A stretch of 64,000 nucleotides of DNA, from contig CAJINV010000028.1 in assembly GCA_905178155.1 (NCBI GenBank), forward strand, positions 41,761 to 105,760, written 5' to 3'. The notes under the pieces were generated by a model, which was not told where the DNA came from, did no database searches, and saw only the letters and a program-made list of their open reading frames with translations. This DNA is from Amoebophrya sp. A120 (Eukaryota > Sar > Dinophyceae > Syndiniales > Amoebophryaceae). Every line of letters begins with the position of its first letter. Positions within the stretch are counted from its first letter, which is position 1. Made by a program: the position numbers and the translations under genes. This document shows positions 32,719 through 45,825 of the stretch, piece by piece.

Positions 32719-35700
32719 TTACTTTGCTGGTGCGGCTTGCGATCCCGCGGCAAAGGCAACGGACCCCTGCAGCGCCGACGAAGCTTTTCCACCAAAGGCA
32801 CTGCTCGACCCGGGCTTGACCGCAAAGGCAGACGACCCGCCGCCAAAGGCCCCGGCGTTCGCACTCTTCCCCATCCCGGCAAACGCCTCTGCTTGTTGAC
32901 TTCCGCCACCGGAAAGAGGTGGCCCGAACCCGGAGCTTGCGGCACCTGCTTTGTTCTTACCAGCAGCAGCTGCACTAGTGGCACCGCCGAACGCACTGCT
33001 GCCAGCGGCAAACGCCGTACTACCGCCAGCCGCTTTGCTGCCAACCGCGGCACTCCCGCTACCAAACGCGGTACTACCGCCCCTCGCTTTGCTGGCAACC
33101 GCGGCACTCCCGCTCCCAAACGCCGCACTGCCGCCTTGAAACGCGCTGCTGCTGCCTTGAAACGCGCTACTGCCCCCACCCCCGAAGTTGCGGCTTCCAC
33201 CCGGGGCTGAAGGAGGTGCGGTAGCGCTCGAACTGCCGAAGCTGGCGGAGCTTTTACCTTGAAACGTTGCGCTACTGCTCAAAATGTCTTCGCCCCCACC
33301 ACTTTCCAAAGAGTCGCGACCCTCTCCTGCTAGCGGTTCATACTCATCCTCTTTTTCTTTTTCTTTCGCTTGCTGCAGTTCTTTTTGGTGTTGTCTTCTG
33401 TACTTCTCGAGCTGCTCCTGGTCGGGTCCGTATATGCACCGCTTTATCCGGTGCCGAAGCACGAAGAGCCACGAGAAGACATGAATGGCAAGCAGCACAT
33501 ACAAGCCGCCGTACGTATTCAGCACTGCGTTCACCGGGTTCCAAACCTTCAACTTTTCCAGCGCAATCGGCTCCAGCACGCAATGGCTGAAAATAGGCCC
33601 ACTTGGACTTGCTTCATTTTCATCTTCATCTGTAGAATTTGTTGCGTTTCTTCTCCTGTCTGCGGTCCCCCGGGACGAGAGAAGAGAAAGCGCTTCTCGG
33701 TCCTGCTCTTCCGCGGCTATCGCTTCGGCGAAAGATGACGAACTAAAATTTACTGTACTGGAAGTACTACTATTGTCCGAGGAAGCGGTTTCGTTCGCGC
33801 CGCCAGTTGTAGTTGTATCGCTTGCTGTGCCTCCAGTCGTTATTACAACGCCCGGCTTCATCTCCACGTACACGGAGTTCTCCGACATACCATGCAGACC
33901 GCTCTTATTCACCAAGTCATTCAGGATGTGTTTGTGTATGAAACGCAACATGATCTCGCTGACTTTTTCGTTATTCTGCAAACTATCCATCGCGGTGCCT
34001 CCTGTTCCGGTCAGTTTTACGGTCAATTCGAAAGGATTCTCGTCCGGCTGCTGAACATCGCTGTCGGTCACTGCGATTCGAGGAGCGTTCGGATCAGTCT
34101 CGTTCCCCCCGGTTGACGAATTCTTGTTGTCGATCCTGTTTGATGTCGCTGCAAACGATAAGGACTCGACTTTCTCATGTCCACCAGCACCAGCATCAGC
34201 AATGTATTGTGAGGAAAAATCGCCACTCCCCATATCGAAAACGAAATTTGTGATGCTGCATTTGAGTACACAAATCGACTTGCATTGCTAGAAGGCCAAG
34301 AGCCGCAGCTGTGGCCTCGCTTGCAGGGAATTTGTCATGCTGTTTCCCACTTCCAGCTGCCTCCTGTTATGCTGAAGATGCGAGGCTTTCCCATGCCGCC
34401 AAGCACCACAGTCGGCATCTCTTCCCTTCTAGCTTAACAAAGCTGATTTGTGGCCACAAATCTGCATCACAGGTTCCCGTTTTGATATGGGGAGGGGGGA
34501 TTTTTCTTCTTGATACAACGTCCTCTTTCCTAATCAGCTGCAGCTGTAGTGTGGAGGACGCGTCAGCAGCAGCAGTGGCAGAGGTAGCAGCATGATCCTC
34601 GCCCTCAGTAGTTGTACCAGGATCACTTTCATCCGTGGTCTTTTGTAGTCCTCCCGGAGGATCCGGTGCGTGTTTATTGAGACTAGTTTGAATCGCCCGG
34701 CGGAGCTGCTGATCCAAGCTATCTGTCGTGTCGTTGCCTGCGGTTTCCAAAGACATTCTCGATAGTGACACCACGACCGGGACATGATCAGGTGCTCGTC
34801 CGTCTGTAGAGGTATTCGTGTTCTTGGTGTGCCCCCTTATGATTTCTGGGTCTTCTTGTTCCTCTGCTTCGTAAAAAGACCTACCGTCAGTGTTGCTCCT
34901 AGATGTTCTGCTAGGGTCGTCCTTGTCCTCTCGTCCGTCGAACGTCAAGAAGCTGCTCGCCGTGCTGTCTCCTGCGGACTCTGCAGCACTCTTGTTCACT
35001 TTGTTTGCGTACGCCTTCAACGCGTCCACCTTTTCCTGCTCCTCCGCGTCTTTCAGGGCCTTCAGCTTTGCGTCTTCAGTCGCTTGCAACTCCGCAACGG
35101 CCTCGCTACTCAACACAAGCCGCACCTTCAATTCCGACTGGCCCTTCATTCGCGCGCTGGTTTTTGTTCCCGCCAGCAGCGACTCGTCGGTGGGAAAGAG
35201 GTGGGATAAGTCCACGTGCGTGCTCACTTCCTCCACAGTAGTGACTTCCTCCACATTCCGGTTCTGTTTCAGCCACACTCGGTTCCCGGGAATTTCCTTG
35301 GTTTGTCCGTACTGGGTTTGCGTTGCGATTAACAAAATCTTTGCATCGTCGTAATTGCCGTAGAGACCGGCTGGGTAAGTGGTTATATCGGAGGTGGTCG
35401 CTGCAGTTCTTGCAGAAGTTCTTGCTCTAGTACTACTGCTTCTTCTAGCCGTGTAGTACGCGGCAGAAGTTTCTTGTGCGAGGGACATCGTGGCCGAGGA
35501 CATGTTGGTGGTGCTACCACCTTCGCTCGTGGTTCCATCATCTCCTTCGCCCGTCGTAGTACCCGCTGCCGCATTCGTGGGCGAAAGGACCAATGTTCCG
35601 CCATTTTTGAACGTGACACTGGTAGAGACCTTGGCACACTTGATCGTCGTGTCGATCGAGGACAAAATCTCCTCGTCTGTTGTGTTGCCGCTCCCACCTG

Positions 35701-38700
35701 AAGCATCAAACTGAAAATGCTTCTTTGAATCAGCGTCGTATTTTCCGGGCGGAAGCAGAAGACTGTAGTTCCCGAAAGTCGCCTCCACGTTTGCTTCCAA
35801 CTTATCAGAGTAGTACTTGGCTCCAAGCGTTCGCCCATTCCAAATGTTTGCATCAAATTGGTAGCCGAAACACACCGCGGTGCTTTCGAAATCATGGTCG
35901 CAGGCGTACTTCGCCTCCGCCGCGGAGCCGTAGAATCTCGGCGTGTAGAAGCCATCGCAGAAGTAGTCCTCCTTCGTTTCGTACTTTTGGCAACAATTCT
36001 CCACGTCCGGCTGATCTTGAAACTTCGTCCCGTAGTTGCAGTGTTCGGTGGTGCAGAAGTTCAAGATCCTTTCCGAAGAAAACGCTTCCTGATCCGTAGC
36101 AATAGAGTGGTCCGCGCAGTTCAGATCTGTCAGCTCTGCCTGCGCTTCTGATGGCTGCAACGTGAACCATTTCGCTGGACTATCAGTTGCTCCTGAAGCT
36201 GTCGTGAAAATGTTGAGCAAGTCCGGTGTAACAGCAGTGTCAAACGGACAAACCGCCCTTCTCGTGCAGCAATTGACTTCGTCCTGCTCCTCGTTACAGT
36301 AGTGGTCTGTGCAGTGCTTCTGTGGCCTATTCGCGTTCTGGACAAACCCCTCGGTGAAACTCGGGCAACTCTTCGGCCCGGCTACCGGGGCAAAAAAGCC
36401 CTGCGCACAGGTCGGCGTATGGCAGCAAGTTGCTTTTTTATTCGGGATTTTTGTCACGTCAAAATTTGTATCGAGTAGTGTTGTCGGTGGTATCCAAAGG
36501 AAAAATCCCTCCTCCCCATATTATCGAAAAGGAGATTAGTGATGCTGGATTTGCGTACACAAATCTTCACATCTGTCTTCTAGTAAAGGACAGCACGCAG
36601 ACACGCAAGATTTTTACTACAAATCGCCTGCATATTATTATTAACGTGGCGGACAGCCTGCGCTTGCCTTCCTGCAAGACGGGCGCGATTTGTGGCCACA
36701 AATCTGCATCACAAATTTTCAGACGGATGCGTTTTCAATAGGGGGTTGGAAGATTTTTCCTTGCAATAGGCGGCTTCGGGTTTCCGTACGCGTGTTCCAC
36801 CGTGCATTATCCTATGTAAAAACGTCCCCACCCCATAATCAAGATGGGGAATCGGCTACACCAATCCACAAGCTTTGGCTGTTTTGCATGAGAAATCTGG
36901 ACTCGCAGCGTAGTGCTGTTGGAGCTAGATTAGCAGCGTCACAGATCTAGTATATCATGAAGATCATTGGAGCATGGCAAATTGCAAAACACGACTATAA
37001 AATCCAATGCTGCTCATGGGGCTCCGCATGAGAAACATTCTGAGCATGCAGATTTGCATTACAACTCTGGGGTGGGGGCATTTTTAAATACAATATGCAC
37101 CAGGTGTGCCCCACGTCGTCCCCACCCTCGGCTAGTTCTTCTTTGTATTTGTCGATCCCCGCTTGCCCCCCTCCTGCCGTCTCTTTCAAAAACAGCCCGC
37201 CACACATCGTGCCCCGGGTGCAGCACGTGAACGCATCCAGCTTCTGACCCGGTTCGGCATCGCGGCTGTAGTTCGGTTCGTAACGATAAGGTTCGTCGGG
37301 TGCTGGAGGTACTCCGCGTTTGAGTGCGCCATACGCGGGACCAAAACCCTCTGTCGCACAGTCCCCCTTGTCGCCTCCGGACCCGTCGCCCGCATCCAGC
37401 CAGTCGATGCAGTTGTCGTCGCAGCCCCGCAGCTGGACAAACTCTCCTATGAGAGAATACAAATTTCCCCGATACAGCATGTACAAGATGCACCACAAAT
37501 GATTTCATCAATGTAGAGTGTAAGAACGCTTGTCATGCTAAACGAGCATCGAAGCCCAGTTTTGTCATGCAGAGACTGCGTTTGTACGTCTACGTCGTGT
37601 ACGGAAAACTTACTTTGGTGGATAGCTCCTGCTGCGGGACAACGGAACTTTACGCCGGACGTTGCGTAGCCGTCGCCTAGATGCCACCCGGTATGGAAGC
37701 GTCAGGACCGAAATCGACAAAATATTTGAAAAATAAAATCTTTTTTTTCAGCATGCATATTGCAGCAGAAAATTAATTGCACAATACAAAAAATCGATTG
37801 CCTGATATTGGACCTACAGTTTAATATAGTCGGCGCACGACCAATTTTCCCCGCGCTGGGACCGAATCTCTCATGCTGTTTGGGGCAAAGGAGCTCCCTT
37901 CTGTTATGCTAGTCAACAACCCACCCCTTGAAGATCAAGACCCTTAGCAGGACTAGAATCAGCCTCCCTACTTGCATCCTCTGCAATGGAGGGACCCTCT
38001 GCGTCGCACTTTATGCATGACAGATTAAATTACTTATTTCAACTTTGTCGATTTCGAAGATCCTGACACTCCCACACCCGGCACGGCAGCCGTACTTCCC
38101 GGCAACAGCCGAGAAGACTTGTGGGCCCTGCTTCCCGGGGTAGAGGTTCCCGTGTTTCAGGATTTGTTTCCAGGTCGAGGGATCCGCAATCGCGTAGGGC
38201 TCCGTTTGCGTGTCCGGTCCGGTTGGCGCTTTGCAGGCCTCGATGCAGCAGTCGTTGAGGCAATCCTGCTTGTTGAATGGCCGCGCGTTGCAGAAGTGTT
38301 TCGCCTCGTCACGAAGCCAGTAGGTTCCTGGTGTCGGGGAACCGTCCCTCTCGCTGCAGTTCACGGCATCGCATTTTGCCCAGCACTTCACTTCCCGCCG
38401 GCCCTGGAAGGACTGGCCTTGCGGGTTCGGGTCAGACGCGGTGCGTCCCACATTTTCGCGGAGTTTGTAGTTGCTGTCACATGTGGTGCAGAGCTGGAAG
38501 TTTTTCCCGGGGCAGTCATTGGTGTCGGGCTCGACCACTCCGCTCGCGCATTGACACTGGAAATGATCACAGCTGCCATCCATTGCGGTCGCGGGCTGTC
38601 CCGGCACCGCGCAGCGAACTTTCTGGTGCGTGTGCGGCTGACTCCCGACAAAGCCCGAGGCACACTGCATGACGTGGCCTGTCCCGGTTTCGGGGTACAT

Positions 38701-41700
38701 CTCCGGGTGCTGACCGAGAACATCATGCCACTTGTTTGGTGAATATTTCGTGCCCGCGTGGTTGACTTTGTCAAATCTTTCCTTCGTCGCGTCCGTGGGT
38801 GGCTCACATCGTTGTTTGCAGTTTTTAAACTTCAACTCCTCTCCTTCTCCAGGACACTGGAATTCCGGTAAGCCGATGTGCGTACCTGTGCAGCGAAAAC
38901 CTTCTTCGTAGCTTCGCCAGCCAGTCCCGGGCCTTGCAGCAACGCCGAGCGACCAGGATCCAAAAAGCCAATCGGGCCCTTTTCCCTGGTGCATTTCGTA
39001 CCCGGTGTCCGCACTCGGCCAATGGCAGGCAGTCTCGCAACAGGTCGCGAAGTCTTGATGCCCGCTATTGCTACTACACTGGTTGCTCGCGCACGTTCTC
39101 TGGGAATTCGTATTCGCGTCAGCCTTGAGCCAGTTGATATTCCCGCATACGTCCTGATTGCACTTCTCGTAGCAATGTCGAAATTGAAGCGCCCCTCCCG
39201 CGGTGGGACAGCGGTATTCGGGAGTGTGGGAAAGCTGCCGATGGGTGGACGCGCAGATGAAGCCGTTGCTGTACGACTCCCACCCCTCGTTGGCCGTGGG
39301 GTTTTGCAGCGGCCGTGCGCCCTTTGCACTCGTCGAACGGAACAACTCGCTCTGTGCTGTGCTGCCTTTCATCGTGTAGCCCTCTCTCTCGCTCTCGGTC
39401 GTGGGCCAGGAGCACCTGCTCAGACAGCAGTTGTTACGGTCCGCTGCAACGGCGTGCTGACAGGTCGCACTGGCGCAGACCAGCGTGGCGGCTCCGGGGC
39501 TCGCTTCGCCAGGATTGCGGTCCCAGTCGTGGTTTGCACTGCAAACGTCACCCGCTTCTGTCCCCACGCCGCATTTTTGCAAGCAGCAGGTGGCTTTGTC
39601 TTCGGCATCGGTACCGCATCTGTTCGTTTGACACAGGTTGTTCGTCCCGGGCTTCAGCTGAAAGTTGACAGCAGCACTGTTGCTGTCACCACTACAGGCC
39701 TGGAGGGTGCACCGTTCTCGACACCCCTGGAAGTGCAGCTTTCCGTTACTCCCTGTGCAGCGGTACTCCGCTGTTCCGGTATGCGTGCTCGAGTCGCACA
39801 GCACTTTTGGGGCCGGTGCCCGGTTGGCCGCGGTGCCAATTATCCAGTTCGTGACCCCCGGCTCATCCGGCACGGCAGTCCGGATTAAATGCGTAAAGGT
39901 CCCATTACACGCTGGCGTTGGTGGATAATTTTTGCCGTCCATGAGGTGTGTGCACTGTTCTCCGGAGCCTACTACTTCGAACATGTAGCCCCGATAGTGA
40001 TCCTTACCCCAGACGGGTGTGCAGCCAAGGTGGCAGCAGGTAGCCACGTCGGGCGCGTCATCCGCGAGCGTGTAGTTCACATTTATAACCCCCCAGCTCC
40101 TCGGCGGGATGAGGCACTTGAAATCCTCGCACCTTTCATTTGCCCTCGCGGGGTTGTAGAAATAGCGCCGCCACCCATGTGTGCTGTTTTCCTTTCCTTG
40201 CAGCCTCAGCCAGTCGTGGTATCCGACGTCATTGATCTTTGCGAAACCGCTGGCACAGGTTTCCTGGCAGCAGACTTTGGCGTCAGGACCACTCCCATCG
40301 CCCTCGGCCACATTACACTTGTCCCCTCCAAGCGCGCACCAATCGTCGTCGCCTTGTCGTTTCAACCGTCCGCCGCCACACGTACCCGTACTAGAATGCC
40401 CGCACTTTTTTACGCAGCACTTCTCTTTATCATCTGCGTTGGAGTGGGAGCATCGCTGCCCGGCGCAGACCCCGTCTGGGTTGCGCTTTTTATACCACGT
40501 CTGCTCGTTTGTATCCGCCGTACACACCGATGCTAGGCTCGCGGAGCCGCACTTTTCGTGGCAGTTCCTCAGCTCCAGCGCCACTCCGCCTCCCGAGGGA
40601 CATCTGTACTGCGCAGGCGAGTTTGCGTTTTTCGGCGCGTGCGTACTGGCGCAGCTCATTCCGGCTGTCTGCCATCCGGATCCAGGTCGAACAGCCCGGT
40701 TGTGTTTCGCGTCCACGAGTTGGGCCCATTGGTAGTCCCCTTCCAGTGCGTACCCGTGAGTGTCCAAGTCGCTGAGAGTGCACGCCGGGAGCTGGCAACA
40801 CTTTTGCCGATCCAGTGCCACGGTACAAGAGGATTCGGAGCACAGGTCCGCGTTACTACTCGACAGCCAGCTATCGGCCCCGCAGATCTCGTGCTGGCTA
40901 CTGGACTTGCACCTCTCCCGACACTTGGAAACCACGAGCTTGTGAGTGTCGTCACACCCCGAACAGACATGGGCGCCGTGCGAGGTGCAGGCGGAACCTA
41001 CTTGCGCCGTTCCACCGGGACAGGTGCAGACCTTCCACTCGCACGAGAAATCGCTGCGGAGTTGGTACCCGTTGTCGCAGCTTTCGCAGTGGTTCGTGTT
41101 GTGTGTGGGGCAGGCGGTTCCGGAGGTCGGGGTCCCGTTCTGGCAGGTGCACACCTTCAACTCGCTCTGCTGCACCCCGTCCCGATTCACGAGATAGTAG
41201 CCGGGATTGGCACTCTGGCAGGCGTTAGGACGCTTCGCCTCCGGCGTGTTTTCGCATTCGGGATTGATCAAAGGTCTTCCGTTTGCGCACCCGCACTCCG
41301 CGACAATGGCCACCTCCTCGCAGCAGATAGTCAGTATGTATCCGCAGGTTGTGGGCTCATGTGCCTGGTTTTTCGGCTGCCGGTTGCAATACTCGGGCTT
41401 GACCTTGACGTCGGTCGTTCGCGCTACGCCGTTGCCGCAACCACGGGTGTCGCCCTGTGTGTACTCGGCACTCACAGACGAGTCGTCCTCCTGGACCGGG
41501 TCACTGCTAGAAAGGTATCCGGTCGAGAGCATGTTGGTAGTCAGGTCGCACACGGTTGCGCTCTCTCCGCACTGCACCGCCTCCCATTTGGAAGTGGAGC
41601 CATCATATCCCAACGCGTAATGAAAAACTTTGCCCGCGGCTTGCGAGCGGAAGTCCCAAAATTGCACAAGGTTTCCCTCGGTAGGCTTGACGAACTCGAT

Positions 41701-41943
41701 GCCGCGCCGGCCGTCGCTGCATTCGTACGCGTTGACGACGTAGTTGTAGTTCTTGCTCACGTTCTGAAGATGCGGAAAAAGTAGAAGTGCCAACTGTAGA
41801 AAAAAGAAAAAGAGAAAGCCATCTTTTATCCGTCGCGTACTAGCTCTAGCGCAACTTCTTGCGGTACGCAAGAATACTAGAAACGTCACGGGGAGTGGAG
41901 GTCGCGCTGTGGCACTAAAAGAAGTCGCTCTTGACGTGGTCAT
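32719..41943 (-). CDS. Giant cysteine-rich type I membrane protein (~2,600 residues)
   Basis: Six exons (minus): 41943-38072, 37698-37614, 37446-37096, 36806-36769, 36490-34516, 34202-32719. The ATG at 41943 precedes a hydrophobic stretch (FLFFFFLQLALLLF, about residues 43-56) that can serve as signal or anchor; an ATG upstream frame from 42057 is possible. The ectodomain has EGF-like units (VCTCQNGTPTSGTACPTH) and many modules of the form C-x3-C ... W ... C-x4-C ... CC-x3-C, plus repeated (Y/F)RCP-GGG strands. Near 33450-33510 a transmembrane helix (LYVLLAIHVFSWLFVL) is followed by RHRIKR, then a Gly/Ser/Ala/Phe-rich tail of tandem SAFGSGSAA-like units. It is probably a cell-surface protein for adhesion or recognition; the family is not identified. 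Four introners and one GT-AG intron interrupt it. Confidence 0.85.
34203..34515 (-). mobile_element. Introner, family D
   Basis: Inverted ends with GGAAAAATC and CTCCCCATAT words; TTG at both borders. Excision gives E-D-V-A-D-A-G in frame. The paralogous fragment at 21.4 kb is uninterrupted here. Confidence 0.9.
36491..36768 (-). mobile_element. Introner, family D
   Basis: Inverted ends with TTGCAAGGAAAAATC and GGATTTTTCCTTTGG; CC at both borders. With the 36807-37095 introner it leaves a micro-exon of about 38 nt. Confidence 0.85.
36807..37095 (-). mobile_element. Introner, family B
   Basis: Inverted ends with AAAAACGTCCCCACCCC; TGCA at both borders (36803-36806, 37096-37099). Excision joins His-Thr-Trp-Cys to Thr-Val-Glu-His in frame. 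Confidence 0.9.
37447..37613 (-). other. Canonical GT-AG intron in the giant gene
   Basis: 167 bp, donor A|GTAAGT, acceptor CTCATAG|GAG. It joins AIHQ to REFVQLRGC in frame. It has no inverted ends, showing that ordinary spliceosomal introns coexist with introners in one gene. Confidence 0.8.
37699..38071 (-). mobile_element. Introner, family C
   Basis: Inverted ends GTGTCAGGA-(TCTTC)-GAAATCGACAAA and TTTGTCGATTTCGGTCCTGA. The exact border is unresolved; the downstream exon restores the module frame (GVKFRCPAAG). Confidence 0.75.
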
Positions 41944-42899
41944 TATGTCGTCCTTTGATGTGCGACGACACAGCGGAGGACGTCGTGGACGAGGTGAGAA
42001 AGCGGAACAGGGGAGCTGTTGCCGGGGCGCTCGCAAGTACTCGCTGCCCACCTCCACCTCAAGGGTCTACGAGCCGTTGGAATAAATTTATTTCGCGCTC
42101 TCCTTCCCAGCATCGAGCCATCTTTTACTTTCCGGCGCATCATAGTACAGTACGGAGCAGCGGCCACTGCAGATTCATCACCTTCCACTACTTGCAGCGT
42201 TCTTCTGAATCAAAAAAATTCGAAATGGTTTTACTGAGATTCTGCAAGAACTGTCGTGCTAGTACTCATAGGATTTTAGAAAGAGCGTCTTTTTGGGGGC
42301 GACGGGATGTTGAAGTCGTTTTTTTTGCAGCTCAATGCGACGCACAAGGAAATCCACAGCTCTTTGTCTTACCACAAGCAACATCAAGAATGGATCACAA
42401 CACAAAGATTTTTTACCGCCAGTACATGCATCAAAAATTTCCTTTCCAGTAGTCTCGGAGCGGCATCGCATAACATTATTGATATTTTGTTCACATTTTT
42501 GAACGTCGCGCCTCCTGCTTCTTTTGTTGAACACACAATCCATCACACAGGAAGTTTGCAGCTTCCGCTCCGCGCAAAACAAAGTTGCCGGTCTGCGAAA
42601 TACACATATACAAAGAAGAACCGTTGTCTGCTGCTTGATAAAGTTGGCCGAGAGAAGCAAAAATTGATATTGAATCATCAATGGTGGCGCCGCATCAGTT
42701 TATTTTCAATTGCCACTCGTGAGTAGAACGGCGTCGCGCAGTTCGAAGCTCAAAACGAAGCCTCTACAGAGACATGTTGCTTGGGTATCTCAAAATCAAA
42801 ATCCGGACGCTTAGTTGTAATCACGAAGGGTGTTGTTCAATACCCCAGAGCAGTGTTTCTCGCATCTTCGTATGTTTGTCTAAACCGCATGACAAAGTG
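41944..42899. other. Intergenic, upstream of the giant gene
   Basis: No gene is supported. It contains the 42153-42226 stretch related to 31579-31663. It should hold the promoter of the minus-strand giant gene. Confidence 0.45.
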
Positions 42900-45825
42900 C
42901 TAGCGGGGAAGGACCAATTCTTTTTTCTCCTCCGGCGGCATTTCGTTTTTATCACCCGTCCGTGGCTTGACACAGTCGGTTGCAATATCAAATGTAAAAA
43001 TGTCTGGGTCTGGAAGATTCTGACTCTGAGACTTGTCATGCATGTTTTGCATGACCCAGGACGTCGTCTGTAATGCACGCCCTAGCATCACAGATTTTTA
43101 GAGAGCTTCCTGATGCCTACTCCGCATGACAAACGCCCTCCTCGCGTAGCACAAACTAGACTCCTCTTGCTGGTCATGCAATACAGAGTTTCTCAGAGTC
43201 CGAAGCTAGCATCACAAGTTCCAGCCTTCCAGACCCAGACATTTTTGCATTTGATATGCAAGAACCGAAACCGAATCGTCGTGCTTCCATTTCACGCGGA
43301 CACGCTGTGCGCCATCCTCCTCGGTCACCATCCCAAAGTGGTCGCACGGCTTCCACTATCAACTGTAAAAATGTCTGGGTCTGGAAACTTGTGATGCTGG
43401 GTGGCGCATGATTGAAGCGCTTCCAATGGCAGCCAAGCATGACAAGTTTTTGAGAGGCCTTCTGATGCCTAGCACGCATGACAAATCCGTTTTTGCATGA
43501 CAAAGAAAGCTTCTCTTTTGCTGCTTATGCAACACAGATTTTCCAGGAATGCATGACACGCATTACAAGTTCCACTTTTCCAGACCCAGACATTTTTACA
43601 TTTGATATCCACTTCTCTTCTGGCTGAAAGTAACCCCACAGTCTTTTCTTTTTCTGCCGGATGACTACGTTATCACCAGCCAGGACCTCTTCGGCGTTGT
43701 CGTGCTCCCACCGGACGAGAATTCTTCTATTTTTCTCCTGCTGCGTAGTAGTTATCCTATGCAAAAACGTCCCCACACCATAGTCAAGATGAGGGATTGG
43801 CTAGACAAATCCACAAGTTTTGGCTGTCTTGCATGACAAACTTGGACTCGTAGCGTAATGCTGTTTGAGCTATCTCAGCAGCATCACAGACGTAGTGCAT
43901 CATGCTGATTGGAGCATGACAAATTGCAAAACACGATTAGAAAATGCTTCTCATGGGGCTCCGCACGAGAAACAATTTCGGCATGCAGATTTACAATACA
44001 ACTATGGTGTGGGGACGTTTTTACATAGGATAGTAGTTTCATCTTCCGTAGCGCTATTCTTGTTCATCTTCTTGTGACGTTTCATTTCCGCCGGCAGTTC
44101 ACGCACGAACTCGCAATTCTTAAAATCCTCTGAGGGCTCATGCCGGCCGAACAGCTTTCGCTTATCAAGTACAAATTTTTTTGGGTCTGGAAACTTATGA
44201 TGCTGAACTGTGGGTTGTGATGACTGAAGCATGATTCTCGAATGCAGCCTGGCACGACAAGTTTGTTGTAAAAGCGCTAGCGCTTTGTCGTACAAAATTC
44301 TACATGAGAATGAAACTACATTTTTCCATGACAAAAGTGGATGTGCTTTCGTTTTTGGTAATGCAGAGCCGGTAGTTTTCTATTTATTCAAGGAATGACA
44401 ATGATGTCACGCCAGCATTACAAGTTTCAATCTTCCAGAACCTAGCATAATATTTGCAATGGATAGTGTCCCGGAGTGTAGGATGGTCCTTTCGACGCCG
44501 GAACCGAAGAGGCAGCCCTGAGTTCCGCCACGGGTAGTTTTTCATTTGCGACAATAGCCTGGTGCTTCGGCAACGAACTGGAGGTCGGAGCAGCCACTTT
44601 GTTGCCTTCCGCGGACTTTTATCAACTGCAAAAATGTCTGGGTCTGGAAGAATGCCAGACTTGTCATGCAGGTTTTCCATGACTCATGAGGTCTGGTATG
44701 TAGGACATAGCATGACAGATTCAGTGCGAGTTATATCATGCCTATCCTGCATGAGAAACTGACTCTCGATTCGGTCAAAAGTGAACAGCTTTTGGTAATC
44801 ATGCAACACAGATTTTTACATGATTCAGATCTAGCATGACAAGTGGCTTTGTTCCAGACCCAGACATTTTTGCATTTGATAACTTTTTTTTGCCTTCCAC
44901 GGACTCCACCGCTCCGCCTTGTTTTTTCACCTTTTTTCGCGAATAGCGGTCACTTGGATTCTTCAATGAGGAGAAAGAGAAACAACACGATTGGTTTCTC
45001 TTGCGTTAGCAGGTAGACTACTCGAAGATGAAAAGAAAACTCGGTGGTAAACTTTTGGTTGTGAAGATCACGAAAGTGTTCTTGCCAACCAGAGATGAAG
45101 ACACAAACCCTGACAACAAATCAAACTCAAGCAACTATTTAATACCAGGTTTAAACCTCCCTGGCTCCCTTTGCCAGTGATTGCGACACCAAAAGGATTG
45201 GCGAGAATGCCGGTCAGGTTATGCATTGCAAGGCTTTCCACCCCCTATTTCAACGCAAAGGATAGTAGCAACCACTTCCATACAAGACAAGTTTACTATC
45301 TAAATCATAATTGTGAATCGAATGGTGCAAATTGCCATTTCCCCGTACTCTGTAATGTCATGAACTTCGTACTTGCAATTCTGTCATTGCCACTTCCCCG
45401 TACTTGGGACGAAACGCAAAGATGAGAGCACGGAGAAAAGGATTATAATTCTGGCAAAAGACCAGGTGAAACTCTACCCCTGTGGTCTTCGACTGGCCGC
45501 GAACTCACATGCGTCGCGCAAATAAATAAACCAAAACGACTCTAACATGCAGCGCTGCATGGAATTTCTGTCTGCTGAGTCTATAGGAGGCAGAAAATTT
45601 TGCACGAGCATAAGTCACGAAAGACTTTTTGCAGGACGTAGTGTAGGACTTCGCCTCTTTCTGGTTCTTGTTGCCTTTCTTGGTTCGCGTATGCCCTCCA
45701 CCATCAACTCCAGCATCTTCGTCGTCCCCCCCTGCCGCTGGCAGAGCCGTGTCGTGTTTCTGCTGGATTTTTCGTTTTTTGACTTGTGGCGCCTCCACCT
45801 CCTCGATGCTGTCGTCTTTTTTCAT
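42900..45825 (-). CDS. Unknown protein with two barrel-like repeats, five introners
   Basis: Proposed exons (minus): from ATG 45825 to about 45640, then 44960-44882, 44620-44466, 44163-44034, 43752-43609, 43356-43257, 42985-42900. The N-terminus is acidic/basic low complexity (MKKDDSIEEVEAPQVKKRK). The C-terminal part has two related units, RRILVRWEHDNAEEVLAGDNV and QRVRVKWKHDDSVSVLATDCV (described by their first 20 residues), reminiscent of small Tudor- or KOW-like beta barrels. The protein ends ELVLPR at TAG 42900. Each of the five introners is bounded by direct repeats whose single retention restores the frame. The first intron is probably canonical (acceptor CTCCTCATTGAAG|AAT); its donor is not resolved. 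Nuclear function is a guess. Confidence 0.65.
42986..43256 (-). mobile_element. Introner, family A
   Basis: Inverted ends with TGCAAAAATGTCTGGGTCTG; TTGCA repeated at both borders. Excision gives Val-Leu-Ala-Thr-Asp in frame. Confidence 0.95.
43357..43608 (-). mobile_element. Introner, family A
   Basis: Inverted ends with AAAAATGTCTGGGTCTGG; GTGG repeated at both borders. Excision gives Glu-Lys-Trp-Lys-Pro in frame. Confidence 0.95.
43753..44033 (-). mobile_element. Introner, family B
   Basis: Inverted ends with AAAAACGTCCCCACACCATA; ACTACT repeated at both borders. Excision gives Asp-Glu-Thr-Thr-Thr-Gln in frame. Confidence 0.95.
44164..44465 (-). mobile_element. Introner, family A, partly degenerate
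   Basis: Ends GGATAGTG/TTGCAAATATTATGC and CCAGACCCAAAAAAATTTG. The border repeat is unclear; the flanking exons share a frame (TPGH to KRKLFGRH). Confidence 0.75.
44621..44881 (-). mobile_element. Introner, family A
   Basis: Inverted ends with TGCAAAAATGTCTGGGTCTG; AAAAGT repeated at both borders. Excision joins Gly-Lys-Lys-Lys to Ser-Ala-Glu-Gly in frame. Confidence 0.95.

Noticed and set aside
38119-42452. Long plus-strand frames (for example 38878-39888, 40558-41784)
   Set aside because: They are antisense to the Cys-rich exon and show only the biased composition expected from its complement.
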